Source: Halonatronomonas sp964558325
Lineage (GTDB): Bacteria > Bacillota > Halanaerobiia > Halanaerobiales > Halarsenatibacteraceae
Reading direction: 5' to 3'
Assembly: GCA_964558325.1 (NCBI GenBank)
Contig: CAZLCX010000004.1
Span: 1 to 64,000, forward strand
Length of the DNA: 64,000 nt
Under the pieces are notes generated by a model, which had not been told where the DNA came from, did not search any database, and worked only from the letters and a program-made list of their open reading frames with translations. A program made the translations under genes and the position numbers. Below are positions 8,786 to 17,688 of this stretch, one piece after another. Within the stretch, counting starts at the first letter, position 1; each line of letters begins with the position of its first letter.

Positions 8786-9586
8786 TTAAAAATTTCTCCT
8801 TAAATCACGTAAATTGGGGCCAAACTTTTGGTCAAGTTTATCGCCAAACTCATCATTGATTTCTGAAATATAAATATCATGACTAATAAAATTTTTTGCC
8901 ATCAACATAAATGCTTTATTTTGGGTCCAAATTGCATCAGTCTCATCACTTCCAAATAACCCAAAAAAACAATTATTCTTGTCTGCAATTACTGTAAGCC
9001 ATCTTCCTTCCTCTGATGCTGATTGATCCATACCTTCAAGCCTATGATAATACACCTCACCAGGCAGATCAGTCGATTCTCCATAAAAGACCATGGTTAT
9101 AGAAACATTATTTTTTGATGCTGAAATTAATTCTTCTTTTATCCCTGTTAATTCTTCCTCCCATATCTCTAATAACAAACTTTTTTCAGCATCTTGAATT
9201 ATTTCTTTAACTTTCTCAAGACAACTCTGCTCACCCTGAAAATGCCACATATAATCAATGTCAGGTTGTTGACCTAAATCTTTTAATTCATTTTCTAATG
9301 TAGATAAATTTTCTTCTAATTTTTTTCTATATCGACTAATAAATTCTTTCAATGGTAATGGAGAATAATGAACAGGATTACTGCCTTGAGCAATTATAAT
9401 TCCTTCCTCAACCAACCCTTTAACTGTCTCATAAATTTTTGATTGCGGTACTCCAGATTGTTTACTAATTTCATAAGCACTAATTTCACTATCTTCAAGT
9501 AAAGTTATATATGTCTTTGCCTCATATTTGTTAAAACCTAACTGGGCCATTCTACTTAAAATTTCATTTTCCTTTTGATTAACCAT
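8786..9586 (-). CDS. TrmB-family transcriptional regulator, probable arc operon regulator
   Basis: 266 residues. The N-terminal winged helix (about 12-75; FNKYEAKTYITLLE followed by SAYEISKQSGVPQSKIYETV) is the TrmB/Sugar_trans_reg type. A coiled coil follows (about 85-108), then an effector domain (about 112-260) of the phospholipase-D-like type usual in the family. It is transcribed ahead of arcA, which has its own promoter with a palindrome ten bases past this gene's stop. TrmB proteins normally sense sugars or related small molecules; an arginine-linked or energy signal here is inference. The ATG follows AAGGAG at eight bases. Confidence 0.85.
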   Translation of the reverse strand: MVNQKENEILSRMAQLGFNKYEAKTYITLLEDSEISAYEISKQSGVPQSKIYETVKGLVEEGIIIAQGSNPVHYSPLPLKEFISRYRKKLEENLSTLENELKDLGQQPDIDYMWHFQGEQSCLEKVKEIIQDAEKSLLLEIWEEELTGIKEELISASKNNVSITMVFYGESTDLPGEVYYHRLEGMDQSASEEGRWLTVIADKNNCFFGLFGSDETDAIWTQNKAFMLMAKNFISHDIYISEINDEFGDKLDQKFGPNLRDLRRNF

Positions 9587-9624
9587 ATCATCATCTCCTT
9601 AGATAAGATTTATCCAAATAAAAT

Positions 9625-9660
9625 AAGCCTGACCAGAAAACCGACCTTCCAATCAGACTT
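9625..9660 (-). terminator. probable terminator after spo0A
   Basis: Minus strand stem AAGTCTGA/TCAGGCTT (one T-G pair) with a 20-base loop, followed by ATTTTATTT. It separates spo0A from the TrmB/arc genes. The large loop and broken T tract make it moderate. Confidence 0.5.
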
Positions 9661-9770
9661 AATTATCTTAAAAGTTGTATCCTCTCCATTGATCATTGAT
9701 ACTAAAAAAATTTGATAATTAATTTATCTATGTACTTAATTAATAATATTAATTTGAATTTATAATAATA

Positions 9771-10589
9771 TTATAATCTCTTCTTCGCTTCAATTCTAAT
9801 TATATCAGCCACCTTTGCAATAAATTGAGAATTTGTCGGCTTACCCCTAGAGCTAGTAATTACATTCTTAAAATATTTTTCAAGCATATTTTGATTGCCC
9901 TGCTCCCAGGTAAGGTCTATAGCATGTCTTATAGATCTTTCAACACGACTATCTTTAGAATTATAAGTTTCTGCAATTTTGGGATATAATTTTTTTGTTA
10001 TGGCCCCTAATAGTTCAACTTCATTAACAACCAATTCAACTGCAGTCTTTAAATATAAATAACCTTTTATATGTGAGGGAACTCCTAGCTTATGAAAAAT
10101 TTCTGTAATTAAAATATCAAGATCAAGTTTTTCATTATTATTCCTATCATAAGCTTCCTTAGAATCATTATTTGCAAATTCTATAACATCAAAGCTATTC
10201 ATATAAGGATTAGGGCTAATTAATTGCTCCAACCTATCAGTTAATCTTTCTAATTCAAACGGTTTCATAACTACATAGTCAGCACCTAAATCACCTGCTT
10301 CTCTGGTAACATTATCTTTGCCAAAAGCAGTCAATAAAATAATCTTCATATCAAAAAATTGTTCAAAATCCTGGAGCTCTTTCATAACTTCTAAACCATC
10401 TAAGTGTGGCATTATTAAATCAAGCAGAAGTACATCAGGCTTTTTTTCTTTAATCAGTTTTAAAGCCTCTCTCCCATCATGTGCTTTTCCAGCCACATTA
10501 AATTTTTCATTTTTTGATAAATGTTCTTCAACTTGTTGACAAAATTGTTTATTGTCATCAATAATCGCAATTTTTGTAGTTTCCTCCAC
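9771..10589 (-). CDS. spo0A: stage 0 sporulation response regulator Spo0A
   Basis: Phosphorelay response regulator and DNA-binding master regulator. Receiver domain: acidic pair in IIDDN, phospho-acceptor Asp in LLLDL, then T and K of LLTAF and MKPF. C-terminal Spo0A domain (about 150-272) carries the specific helices SRVERSIRHAIDLTW and GKPTNSQFIA. A GTG at 10589 lies eight bases after AGGAGG, whereas the ATG two codons upstream (10595) is only two bases from it, so GTG is preferred (272 residues). In Bacillus spoIVB lies between recN and spo0A; here recN follows directly. A Spo0A-box occurs at the abrB promoter (41698). Confidence 0.95.
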   Translation of the reverse strand: MEETTKIAIIDDNKQFCQQVEEHLSKNEKFNVAGKAHDGREALKLIKEKKPDVLLLDLIMPHLDGLEVMKELQDFEQFFDMKIILLTAFGKDNVTREAGDLGADYVVMKPFELERLTDRLEQLISPNPYMNSFDVIEFANNDSKEAYDRNNNEKLDLDILITEIFHKLGVPSHIKGYLYLKTAVELVVNEVELLGAITKKLYPKIAETYNSKDSRVERSIRHAIDLTWEQGNQNMLEKYFKNVITSSRGKPTNSQFIAKVADIIRIEAKKRL

Positions 10590-10667
10590 ATACATGCCCT
10601 CCTGAATTAATATTTTAAAACATCTTATAAAAAATCACCTTATTAACTTCTACACTGTATTAATATA

Positions 10668-10692
10668 ATTCTTCATTTATTTCAAAAGACCT
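10668..10692 (-). promoter_or_regulatory. possible sigma-H promoter of spo0A
   Basis: Minus strand AGGTCTT-N14-GAAT resembles the sigma-H pattern AGGAWWW-N14/15-GAAT, with deviations in the -35. It lies about 80 bases before the start codon. An overlapping sigma-A reading (TTGAAA-N17-TAATAC) is also possible. Confidence 0.3.
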
Positions 10693-10721
10693 TCAAAATG
10701 AGTCAAATTAATCAGAAAAAA

Positions 10722-12416
10722 TTATATTGAAGCCTTTAAAGTCTCTGCTTCTTCTAATAATTCACTGGCATGCTTAAGCCCTGTTTCTGTCTTTTTATCA
10801 CCACTTATCATCCTGGCGATTTCTTCTTCTCTTTCAAGATCATTTAATTTCTCTATTTTTGTAGAAGTAACCTGATTATTTGTCTCTTTATAAATATAAA
10901 AATGACGATCTGCCAATGATGCTATCTGAGGTAAATGGGAAATAGAAATAACCTGTCTATTCATTGAAATTCTATATAATCTAGTTGCTACCTGCCTTGC
11001 AGTTTCGCCACCTACTCCCGATTCTATTTCATCAAAAATAATAGTTCTAACCTTATCATGCTCAGCAATGATACTTTTAAAAGCAAGCATTATTCTTGAT
11101 ATTTCTCCCCCAGATGCTATCTTTGAAAGTTCTTTCAACTCACCACCTAAATTTGTTGAAATTAAAAATTTTACTCTATCTCTTCCTTCAGGAGAAATAT
11201 CCCCTTTATTAAATTCAACTTTAAATTTAGAGTCTTCCATAGCAAGATCATTTAGCTCTTTGATTATTTTATTTTCCAGCCAATTAGCCTGTTCTTTTCT
11301 AGCCTGAGAAATTTCCGCATCTAATAAATTATACTTTTCCATTAATATTTCTTCTTTTTGTTTTAAATTTTCAAGTTTCTGTTCAATGCTCTCTAAATCC
11401 TGCCGCTCTTTAAGAAGATTATCTTTATATTCTAATACCTCAGAAATAGTTTCACCATATTTTCTGCGCATAGTATTTATAATATTTAATCGTTCTCTTA
11501 ATTCTGATAATTCACTTTGATTAAAATCAATTTGATCATGATAGTCCTGGAGTTGAAAACTTAATTCCTGTAAAGAATAAAAACTCTGATCTGCTAATTC
11601 TGTTAATTCATATATGTCATCATCAAACTCTTTAATTTTAGATAAGTCACTACTGATCTTACCTAATTGATCTAATAAAGATTTATGATTATGCTGATCT
11701 TCTGATATTAAGTTTATAGATTTATAAATAGTAGTAGATATATCTTCAATATTTTCTAGCTTTCTTAATTTAGATTTTATTTCTTCTAATTCTCCAGGTT
11801 GTAAATTTGCTGATTCAATTTCTTCAAGTTGATATTCAATTATATCAAGTCTTCTCACTCTTTCACTTGCTTGATTATTTAACCGCTCTTTTTCCATGGA
11901 AATTTCTTTTAATTGATAATAAATCTCTTCTAATTTAGATAATTTATTTTTTATATCTCCAGATAAAAGTTCATCTAAAAGTTCTAGATGATAAGAATTT
12001 TGTAAAAGATTCTGGTGTTCATGCTGCCCATGAATATCTACTAAGAATTCTGCTACATTTTTAATTAATTTTAATGGGACTAACTGTCCATTAATTCGAC
12101 AGCGATTTCGCCCATTTCTTCTTATTTCTCTTGATAAAAGCAGCATTTCTGGATCAATCTCAACACCAGCTTCTTCTAGAATAGATTTTAGCTTATCTGG
12201 AAGCTCAATAAAATAACTAGCTTCAATATAAGCTGCCTCTTTACCATTTTTTATAATATCGGTTCTTGCTCTTGAGCCAAAAAGCATCTCTAAAGCACCA
12301 ATTATTATAGACTTACCTGCTCCAGTTTCCCCTGAAAGAATATTTAAACCTTCAGAAAAAGATAAACTTAATTGTTCAATAATGGCAAAGTTTTTTACCT
12401 GGAGATCACCAAGCAT
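10722..12416 (-). CDS. recN: DNA repair protein RecN
   Basis: SMC-like ATPase that acts on double-strand breaks. 564 residues. Walker A GETGAGKSIIIGAL lies near residue 30. A long, charged coiled coil with central hinge spans about 155-370. The ABC signature region (ASGGEISR) and Walker B with D-loop (IIFDEIESGVGG) lie in the C-terminal third. AGGAGG precedes the ATG. It is downstream of argR with an 11-base gap, the conserved Firmicutes order argR-recN. Confidence 0.96.
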   Translation of the reverse strand: MLGDLQVKNFAIIEQLSLSFSEGLNILSGETGAGKSIIIGALEMLFGSRARTDIIKNGKEAAYIEASYFIELPDKLKSILEEAGVEIDPEMLLLSREIRRNGRNRCRINGQLVPLKLIKNVAEFLVDIHGQHEHQNLLQNSYHLELLDELLSGDIKNKLSKLEEIYYQLKEISMEKERLNNQASERVRRLDIIEYQLEEIESANLQPGELEEIKSKLRKLENIEDISTTIYKSINLISEDQHNHKSLLDQLGKISSDLSKIKEFDDDIYELTELADQSFYSLQELSFQLQDYHDQIDFNQSELSELRERLNIINTMRRKYGETISEVLEYKDNLLKERQDLESIEQKLENLKQKEEILMEKYNLLDAEISQARKEQANWLENKIIKELNDLAMEDSKFKVEFNKGDISPEGRDRVKFLISTNLGGELKELSKIASGGEISRIMLAFKSIIAEHDKVRTIIFDEIESGVGGETARQVATRLYRISMNRQVISISHLPQIASLADRHFYIYKETNNQVTSTKIEKLNDLEREEEIARMISGDKKTETGLKHASELLEEAETLKASI

Positions 12417-12427
12417 GGCTTTACCTC

Positions 12428-12883
12428 CTAATCATTAAGCAATTTTTTAAATTTCTCTAAAACCTCTTTTGCTTTTTCCTTTGGTTTTACAACTAAAAAG
12501 ATTGTGTTATCTCCTGCTACAGTACCTAAAACCCCATTCCAGCGAGAATTATCAATTGCCGAGGCTAATCCAGTGGCTGTTCCATGTACTGTTTTTAGGA
12601 CAACAATATTTTCACTATACTCAAGATCAATTACAAAATCTTGAAACATCTTTTGTAACCAACCCTGTACTTGACCCTGTGAATTATTTGATCTAATTGC
12701 ATATTTATATTCACCACTGCCATCTGGAACTTTTATTAGACCAAGTCTTTTAATGTCTCTGGATATAGTTGCCTGAGTTACTTTAATCCCTTCTTCTTCC
12801 AATAATAATCCTAATTCTTCTTGAGTTGCAACATCTTTGTTTTTAATAATATTCAATATTTTTAACTGTCTTTTATTTTTCAT
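12428..12883 (-). CDS. argR: arginine repressor
   Basis: Hexameric arginine-responsive regulator, 151 residues. The N-terminal winged helix (1-70) carries ATQEELGLLL and TQATISRDIKRLGL. The C-terminal arginine-binding/oligomerisation domain (about 80-150) carries GTATGLASAIDN and GTVAGDNTIF. Its arginine-biosynthetic targets are not in this window; it could also act on the arc operon, but no ARG box is evident there. A GGTGG ribosome site is present. Confidence 0.95.
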   Translation of the reverse strand: MKNKRQLKILNIIKNKDVATQEELGLLLEEEGIKVTQATISRDIKRLGLIKVPDGSGEYKYAIRSNNSQGQVQGWLQKMFQDFVIDLEYSENIVVLKTVHGTATGLASAIDNSRWNGVLGTVAGDNTIFLVVKPKEKAKEVLEKFKKLLND

Positions 12884-12906
12884 GATTACACCACCTATAA
12901 TTTTCT

Positions 12907-13773
12907 TTATATCATCCCAATTCTCATTTTTTCCCTTAAAATTCTATAAAAATTCCTATCAGGAAATTTAACCAGTGTTACGTCTCGTGGAGATTTTCTT
13001 ATTTTTATTTGATCCCCATTACGAAGATCAAAACCACATCTTCCATCAATAGATATTTTCATATTACTACCAGGAACCTCTAAATCTGCAAGAACCTCAT
13101 CCTCTCCTCCAATAACTAAAGGTCTAATATATAAATTATGAGGGCTTATAGGAGTAATTACCAAAACCTCTAGTCCTGGATGAATTATTGGCCCCCCAGC
13201 AGATAATGAATATGCTGTTGAACCTGTTGGAGTCGAGACAATTAAACCATCACCTTTAAAACTGCTAACAAATTGATTATTAATAAATAATTCTATTCCA
13301 ATTAAATTAAAATTAGCTCCTCTATTTATAACAACATCATTAAGACCAAAACCATTATAAACCTCACAATTATTTCTATAAACTTCTGCAGTTAACATCA
13401 TTCTATTTTCAGTTTCATATTCACCTTTTAAAATCAAATCAATTGCTTTTTCTACTGCTTCGACTTCAATTACAGTCATAAAACCTAAACTGCCAATATT
13501 AATTCCTAACAACGGTATCCCTGTGCCGGCAAAATGCCTTGCAGCTCTAAGTAAAGTCCCATCTCCTCCAAACAAGGCAACAAAATCAACATTATCTCTT
13601 AGTTCTTTAAAATTAGCCTTTTTATCATTTTCATTTAGACAATCTGCTGAACGGCTCTCAACTAAATAATCAATCTCATTTTTTTTAAGATAATCAATTA
13701 AATTCCCTGCCATACTTATAGCTTCATCTTTTTTTATATTAATAAAAATTCCTATTGTCGAAATAAGAATCAT
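12907..13773 (-). CDS. nadK: NAD kinase
   Basis: Phosphorylates NAD to NADP. 288 residues with the diagnostic GGDGTLL (about 69-75) and the NAD-binding NDVVINRG and GSTAYSLSAGGP segments. The ATG overlaps the tlyA stop codon (ATGA), so translation is coupled; GAGGGG abuts the ATG and is too close to be a good ribosome site. NADP supply is relevant to the NADPH-linked transhydrogenase genes further along the cluster. Confidence 0.95.
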   Translation of the reverse strand: MILISTIGIFINIKKDEAISMAGNLIDYLKKNEIDYLVESRSADCLNENDKKANFKELRDNVDFVALFGGDGTLLRAARHFAGTGIPLLGINIGSLGFMTVIEVEAVEKAIDLILKGEYETENRMMLTAEVYRNNCEVYNGFGLNDVVINRGANFNLIGIELFINNQFVSSFKGDGLIVSTPTGSTAYSLSAGGPIIHPGLEVLVITPISPHNLYIRPLVIGGEDEVLADLEVPGSNMKISIDGRCGFDLRNGDQIKIRKSPRDVTLVKFPDRNFYRILREKMRIGMI

Positions 13774-14591
13774 CCCCTCAGTTTTTCATCAGCTTTTTTA
13801 ATTGTTTCATTAATTAAATTATCCCAGCATTCATCTTTAATAGATTTTTTGTTATTATCATATTCTGCATATAATAAATATTCTATATTTCCACTACTTG
13901 CCCCAGTAATAGGAGAATATGTTAAATCTAATAATTGAAATCCTTCACTGGCAATAGCCTTACTAACTTCTAATAAAACTTTCTCATGAATTTTATTATC
14001 TCTAACAACACCACCTTTACCTACATTTTCAGGTCCAGCTTCAAACTGAGGTTTTACTAATGTAATGAGTTTAGTACCTTTTTTACTAAAATATTTAGCT
14101 ACAGGAATAATTAGCTTTAAAGAAATAAATGAAACATCACAGACTATAATGTCAAAATCATTTGGTAAGTCACCAGATTCTAATAATCTAAAATTAGTTT
14201 TTTCATAAACTTCAACTCTCTCATCCTGCCTTAATTTCCAGGCAAGTTGATTATAGCCACTATCAATAGCATATACCTGGCTTGCACCATTCTGGAGCAA
14301 GCAGTCAGTAAATCCACCTGTAGATGAACCAATATCTAAAGCCTTCATATCTTCAGGATTAATCTTAAAATAATCAAGAGCTTTGGTTAATTTATGACCG
14401 CCTCTTCCTACAAATCTATCCTTTTCTTCCACCTTTATATTGGCATCAAGAGATACCTGTGTGCCTGCTTTATCAACAATTTCATCATTAACTTTTACTT
14501 CACCAGCCATAATAGCTCTTTTGGCTTTATTCCTGCTAGAAAAGTAACCCCTTTCAGTTAAAATTATATCAATTCGCTCCTTATTATTCAT
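13770..14591 (-). CDS. tlyA: TlyA family rRNA 2'-O-methyltransferase (S4 domain + FtsJ fold)
   Basis: 273 residues from the ATG at 14591; the open frame extends five codons to a TTG without a ribosome site. An N-terminal S4 RNA-binding domain (about 1-60; NKAKRAIMAGEVKVN) is followed by a Rossmann methyltransferase domain with ALDIGSSTGGFTDC as SAM motif I and KPQFEAG further on. Homologues (YqxC/TlyA) methylate ribose in rRNA in mycobacteria; the exact target here is unknown. The start overlaps the end of dxs by 8 bases, the conserved dxs-tlyA pair. Confidence 0.93.
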   Translation of the reverse strand: MNNKERIDIILTERGYFSSRNKAKRAIMAGEVKVNDEIVDKAGTQVSLDANIKVEEKDRFVGRGGHKLTKALDYFKINPEDMKALDIGSSTGGFTDCLLQNGASQVYAIDSGYNQLAWKLRQDERVEVYEKTNFRLLESGDLPNDFDIIVCDVSFISLKLIIPVAKYFSKKGTKLITLVKPQFEAGPENVGKGGVVRDNKIHEKVLLEVSKAIASEGFQLLDLTYSPITGASSGNIEYLLYAEYDNNKKSIKDECWDNLINETIKKADEKLRG

Positions 14592-16467
14592 CTGATTTTT
14601 CACCAAGAATATTTAGAAGATATTTTTTAATACCTTTAATGCTTAGATTATATTGAGCTCTCATTTCATCTTGGCCACCATGTTCAATAAACTTATCTGG
14701 AATCCCAATTCTTTTTATAAGTTTATTTTGCAAATTATTTTCAGCGAGTAACTCCATTACTGCAGAACCAAATCCGCCGCTAAGTACATTCTCTTCAACT
14801 GTAATTATACTATTGTATTCCTCAGCTAGCTCGATAATTTCCAGTGGTAAGGGTTTAATAAATCTGGCATTATAAAGGCCTACTTTCGATTTGTTATCTG
14901 TAAGTTCATTTATAGCTTGCACAGCAGGATTAACCATTGATCCAATAGCTATAACCAATATTTCATTACCCTTTTTAAGCAGTTCACCTTCCCCTAATTT
15001 AATCCCTGGTTTAGAATAATCCAGTTCAACTCCTAAACCTTCTCCTCTAGGATACCTTATAGCAGCTGGGTTATCAAGACTAAATCCAGTTTTAATTAAA
15101 GAGATTAATTCCTGCTCATCTTTTGGAGCCATCACAGTTAAATTAGGAATAGCTCTTAAATAGCTTAGGTCAAATTGTCCTTGATGAGTTTCTCCATCAC
15201 TTCCAACAATTCCGGCTCTATCAACACCAATAGTTACTGGAAGGTTTTGTAAAGCCAAATCATGAATTAACTGATCATAACCTCTCTGGAGAAATGTAGA
15301 ATATAAAGCGACAATAGGTCGCATTCCTCCTCGTGCCAGACCAGCAGAAAGTGTAAGTGCATGTTGTTCCGCTATCCCAACATCATAAAACCTTTCAGGA
15401 AATCTTTCTTGAAATATATCCAATCCAGTTCCAGCTGGCATTGCAGCAGTTATACCAACAACTCTCATATCTTCTTCAGCAAGCCTGGTTACTGTTTCAC
15501 CAAATACCTGACTATAGGTCTTATTGGTTTTGGACTTTTCAGACTTGCCATTTTCTATTTTAAAAGCCCCGACACCATGATAATCGCTTGGACAACTTTC
15601 TGCTGGGTAATAACCCTTCCCTTTAACAGTATTAACATGAATAACAACAGGCCCATTAATCTTATCTGCCTGTTCAAATGTTTCCATTAAAGCTTCAATA
15701 TCATGGCCAGGAACAGGTCCTAAATAAGTATATCCCATTTCTTCAAACAATACTCCTGGGACTAAAAGATATTTCAAACTATCTTTAGCTTTGTCCATTG
15801 TTTTGAACATTCCAGAACCAATAGCAGGTATTGAATTTAATAATTCTCCCATTTCACCAGAAATTTTTCTTAAAGAAGGGTCAGTTCTTAATTTCGCCAG
15901 ATAATTGGATAATGCTCCAACATTTTTAGCAATTGACATATCATTATCATTTAAGACTACTTTAAAATTTTTCTCTAAATGACCTCCATGATTTAAAGCT
16001 TCAAAAGCCATACCACCTGTAATGGCACCATCGCCTATAACAGAGTAAATTTTCTCAGAACTACCACGATGGTCTCTAGCACAGGCTAAACCAATTCCAG
16101 AAGAAATTGAAGTGCCGCTATGACCAGTTTCAATTATATCATGTTCACTCTCTTTGAATTTTGGGTAACCACTTAGTCCATCTTTTTTTCTAATTGAAGC
16201 CATTTTATCTTTTCGGCCTGTCAAGATTTTGTGGGTATAACTCTGATGGCCAACATCCCAGACTATTTTATCCTTTGGGCTATTAAGGTGTTTATGCAGA
16301 GCAATAGTTAATTCTACCACTCCTAAATTTGAAGCTAAATGACCACCAGTTTCAGAAACAGTACAGATCAAAAAATCTCTTATTTCATCAGCTAACTGGT
16401 TTAGGTCTTCAATATTTAGCTCATTTAAATCCTTAGGGTGATTTATTTTACTCAATAAATCTTCCAT
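14584..16467 (-). CDS. dxs: 1-deoxy-D-xylulose-5-phosphate synthase
   Basis: First enzyme of the MEP isoprenoid pathway: pyruvate + glyceraldehyde 3-phosphate, using thiamine diphosphate. 627 residues. Thiamine-PP motif GDGAITGGMAFEALNH (about 145-160), the N-terminal THKILTGR/HSGTS substrate region, a pyrimidine domain with GIAEQHA, and a C-terminal transketolase domain are all present. It belongs to the isoprenoid part of the cluster with ispA, separated from it by oapA and the OLE RNA. Confidence 0.97.
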   Translation of the reverse strand: MEDLLSKINHPKDLNELNIEDLNQLADEIRDFLICTVSETGGHLASNLGVVELTIALHKHLNSPKDKIVWDVGHQSYTHKILTGRKDKMASIRKKDGLSGYPKFKESEHDIIETGHSGTSISSGIGLACARDHRGSSEKIYSVIGDGAITGGMAFEALNHGGHLEKNFKVVLNDNDMSIAKNVGALSNYLAKLRTDPSLRKISGEMGELLNSIPAIGSGMFKTMDKAKDSLKYLLVPGVLFEEMGYTYLGPVPGHDIEALMETFEQADKINGPVVIHVNTVKGKGYYPAESCPSDYHGVGAFKIENGKSEKSKTNKTYSQVFGETVTRLAEEDMRVVGITAAMPAGTGLDIFQERFPERFYDVGIAEQHALTLSAGLARGGMRPIVALYSTFLQRGYDQLIHDLALQNLPVTIGVDRAGIVGSDGETHQGQFDLSYLRAIPNLTVMAPKDEQELISLIKTGFSLDNPAAIRYPRGEGLGVELDYSKPGIKLGEGELLKKGNEILVIAIGSMVNPAVQAINELTDNKSKVGLYNARFIKPLPLEIIELAEEYNSIITVEENVLSGGFGSAVMELLAENNLQNKLIKRIGIPDKFIEHGGQDEMRAQYNLSIKGIKKYLLNILGEKSDE

Positions 16468-16476
16468 CTATTTAGT

Positions 16477-17013
16477 TCACCTCTTTAATAAAATACGTCC
16501 TACTTTAATGAAATCCAAGAATTTACTAACATTAAAAATAATTTCTTCTGCTTTTTTTATTCCATAATACTTAAAGAAAGCTTTACCCCCTACTGTTAAT
16601 GAAGCTATAAAACCAATCATTAATAAATTTACAATTGTTTCTGGCCAGACAATCTCTTCAAGTATCTGAATAACAATAACAGCTCCAATTGCTCCACTTA
16701 CAGTGCCACAAATGTCGCCTACTATATCACACATTAAACTTGCAACTTTATCTCCACGTCTTACTAACCAGAGACCAATTTTAGCACCACTAATCTTTTT
16801 AGCAGCTTTAGCATTAAAAGGCCCTTCTCTGGAAACAGTTGCAGCTACTCCAACCATATCAGACAATACTCCAGTAATTATTATTAAAAGAAGAACTAAA
16901 AAAGCGGGTAATAAATCAAAGTCACTAATTCTAGTTTGAGAAAAAAAAGAAACAAATACAGCCAACCAGAAAGTTAATAGAGCAATAATTAAACTGCTCT
17001 TAAAATTTTGCAC
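16477..17013 (-). CDS. oapA: OLE-associated membrane protein OapA
   Basis: About 178 residues, hydrophobic, with membrane segments near the N-terminus (about 8-26 and 35-55) and in the middle and C-terminal half (about 100-140). Conspicuous are CDIVGDICGTVSGAIGA and the basic stretches KAAKKISGAK and RRGD. Identification rests on context: it directly follows the OLE RNA and precedes dxs, exactly as OapA does in Bacillus halodurans, and it has the size and membrane character described for that protein, which binds OLE RNA and holds it at the membrane. A GTG at 17013 has GGGGTGG six bases upstream; an ATG at 17028 has no ribosome site but is the alternative start. Confidence 0.85.
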   Translation of the reverse strand: MQNFKSSLIIALLTFWLAVFVSFFSQTRISDFDLLPAFLVLLLIIITGVLSDMVGVAATVSREGPFNAKAAKKISGAKIGLWLVRRGDKVASLMCDIVGDICGTVSGAIGAVIVIQILEEIVWPETIVNLLMIGFIASLTVGGKAFFKYYGIKKAEEIIFNVSKFLDFIKVGRILLKR

Positions 17014-17060
17014 AAAATTCCACCCCATAATTTTAAAGTATATTACAAAAAAAATAAAAT

Positions 17061-17615
17061 ACAGGTGATAGCAGGGCAGATAAATGCTGCCACTTAGGTC
17101 CAGTTGGTTTTCCCTATGGCTACCATCTTGTCACCAAAATGGTGGTTTCCCTTTAAAGCCATACTGCAGAGTTTCCTGCTGCAGGACTGGATTGCCACTT
17201 AGTAGACACTTTAATCCCTGCCCTGCCCCTAAAGACAGTCTAGAGGTTTTCCCTGACAGCTCTCTACTATTCCTAGCTTCTTTTGCAGTTACGGTTTCCG
17301 GCAGACAGCAAATAATACCTGGATCCAAGAGTATTACCGCCTTCTACCCTCCCCGCAACCACGCAAAGCAGGCTACACTGCCTCGGATCTCTCCGAAGAC
17401 AGGTTCTCCAGCTGACTATTTCAAGCAGCCGGTTTCCACGGGATAGGGGTCTACGCCCACATGCCATTGTGGATCGCCCCAGTCCCTTAACCCCCAGCAA
17501 TGACCCTCGACTGGGCGTCAACAGCCATCACCAGGGACTTCACTTATATGCCGGGAACGGATTTTTAGGCCCGTCTTCAGAATAGTTGAGCTGACTAGAA
17601 TACTGCATCACCTGT
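17061..17615 (-). ncRNA. ole: OLE RNA (ornate large extremophilic RNA)
   Basis: About 555 bases, clearly GC-richer than the surrounding AT-rich DNA and with no credible protein. The 5' end ACAGGTGAT-GCAG pairs with the 3' end CTGC-T-ATCACCTGT, closing the whole molecule. Many local stems are visible, for example GGCAG/CTGCC at 17075-17091 and CACCATTTTGGTG near 17137-17149. GGGAAAACC-type loops recur. A T-rich run follows the 3' end (17046-17060). Its place between ispA and oapA-dxs is the hallmark of OLE RNA, which forms a membrane ribonucleoprotein and supports ethanol, cold and Mg stress tolerance in Bacillus halodurans. A covariance-model search would settle it. Confidence 0.9.
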
Positions 17616-17626
17616 AATTCAGGATA

Positions 17627-17635
17627 ATTATATCA
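17627..17635 (-). promoter_or_regulatory. extended -10 promoter of the OLE RNA
   Basis: Minus strand TGATATAAT (TGN + TATAAT), a few bases upstream of the closing stem of the RNA; start expected near 17620. The -35 region (TTTTAA near 17650-17655) is weak, consistent with an extended -10 promoter. Confidence 0.6.
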
Positions 17636-17688
17636 TATAAAAACTGGTATTAAAAGACCAATTTATATTTATACATTTAAAAATCATT

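Noticed and set aside
12469..12696. Antisense frame opposite argR, and similar long antisense frames opposite dxs, ptb, arcB and others
   Set aside because: All lie opposite conserved genes with intact motifs and have no ribosome sites; they reflect codon bias of the coding strand.
17084..17521. Overlapping open frames on both strands (120, 65 and 82 codons)
   Set aside because: They lie within the OLE RNA, lack ribosome sites and have no protein-like composition; open frames arise from the high GC content.
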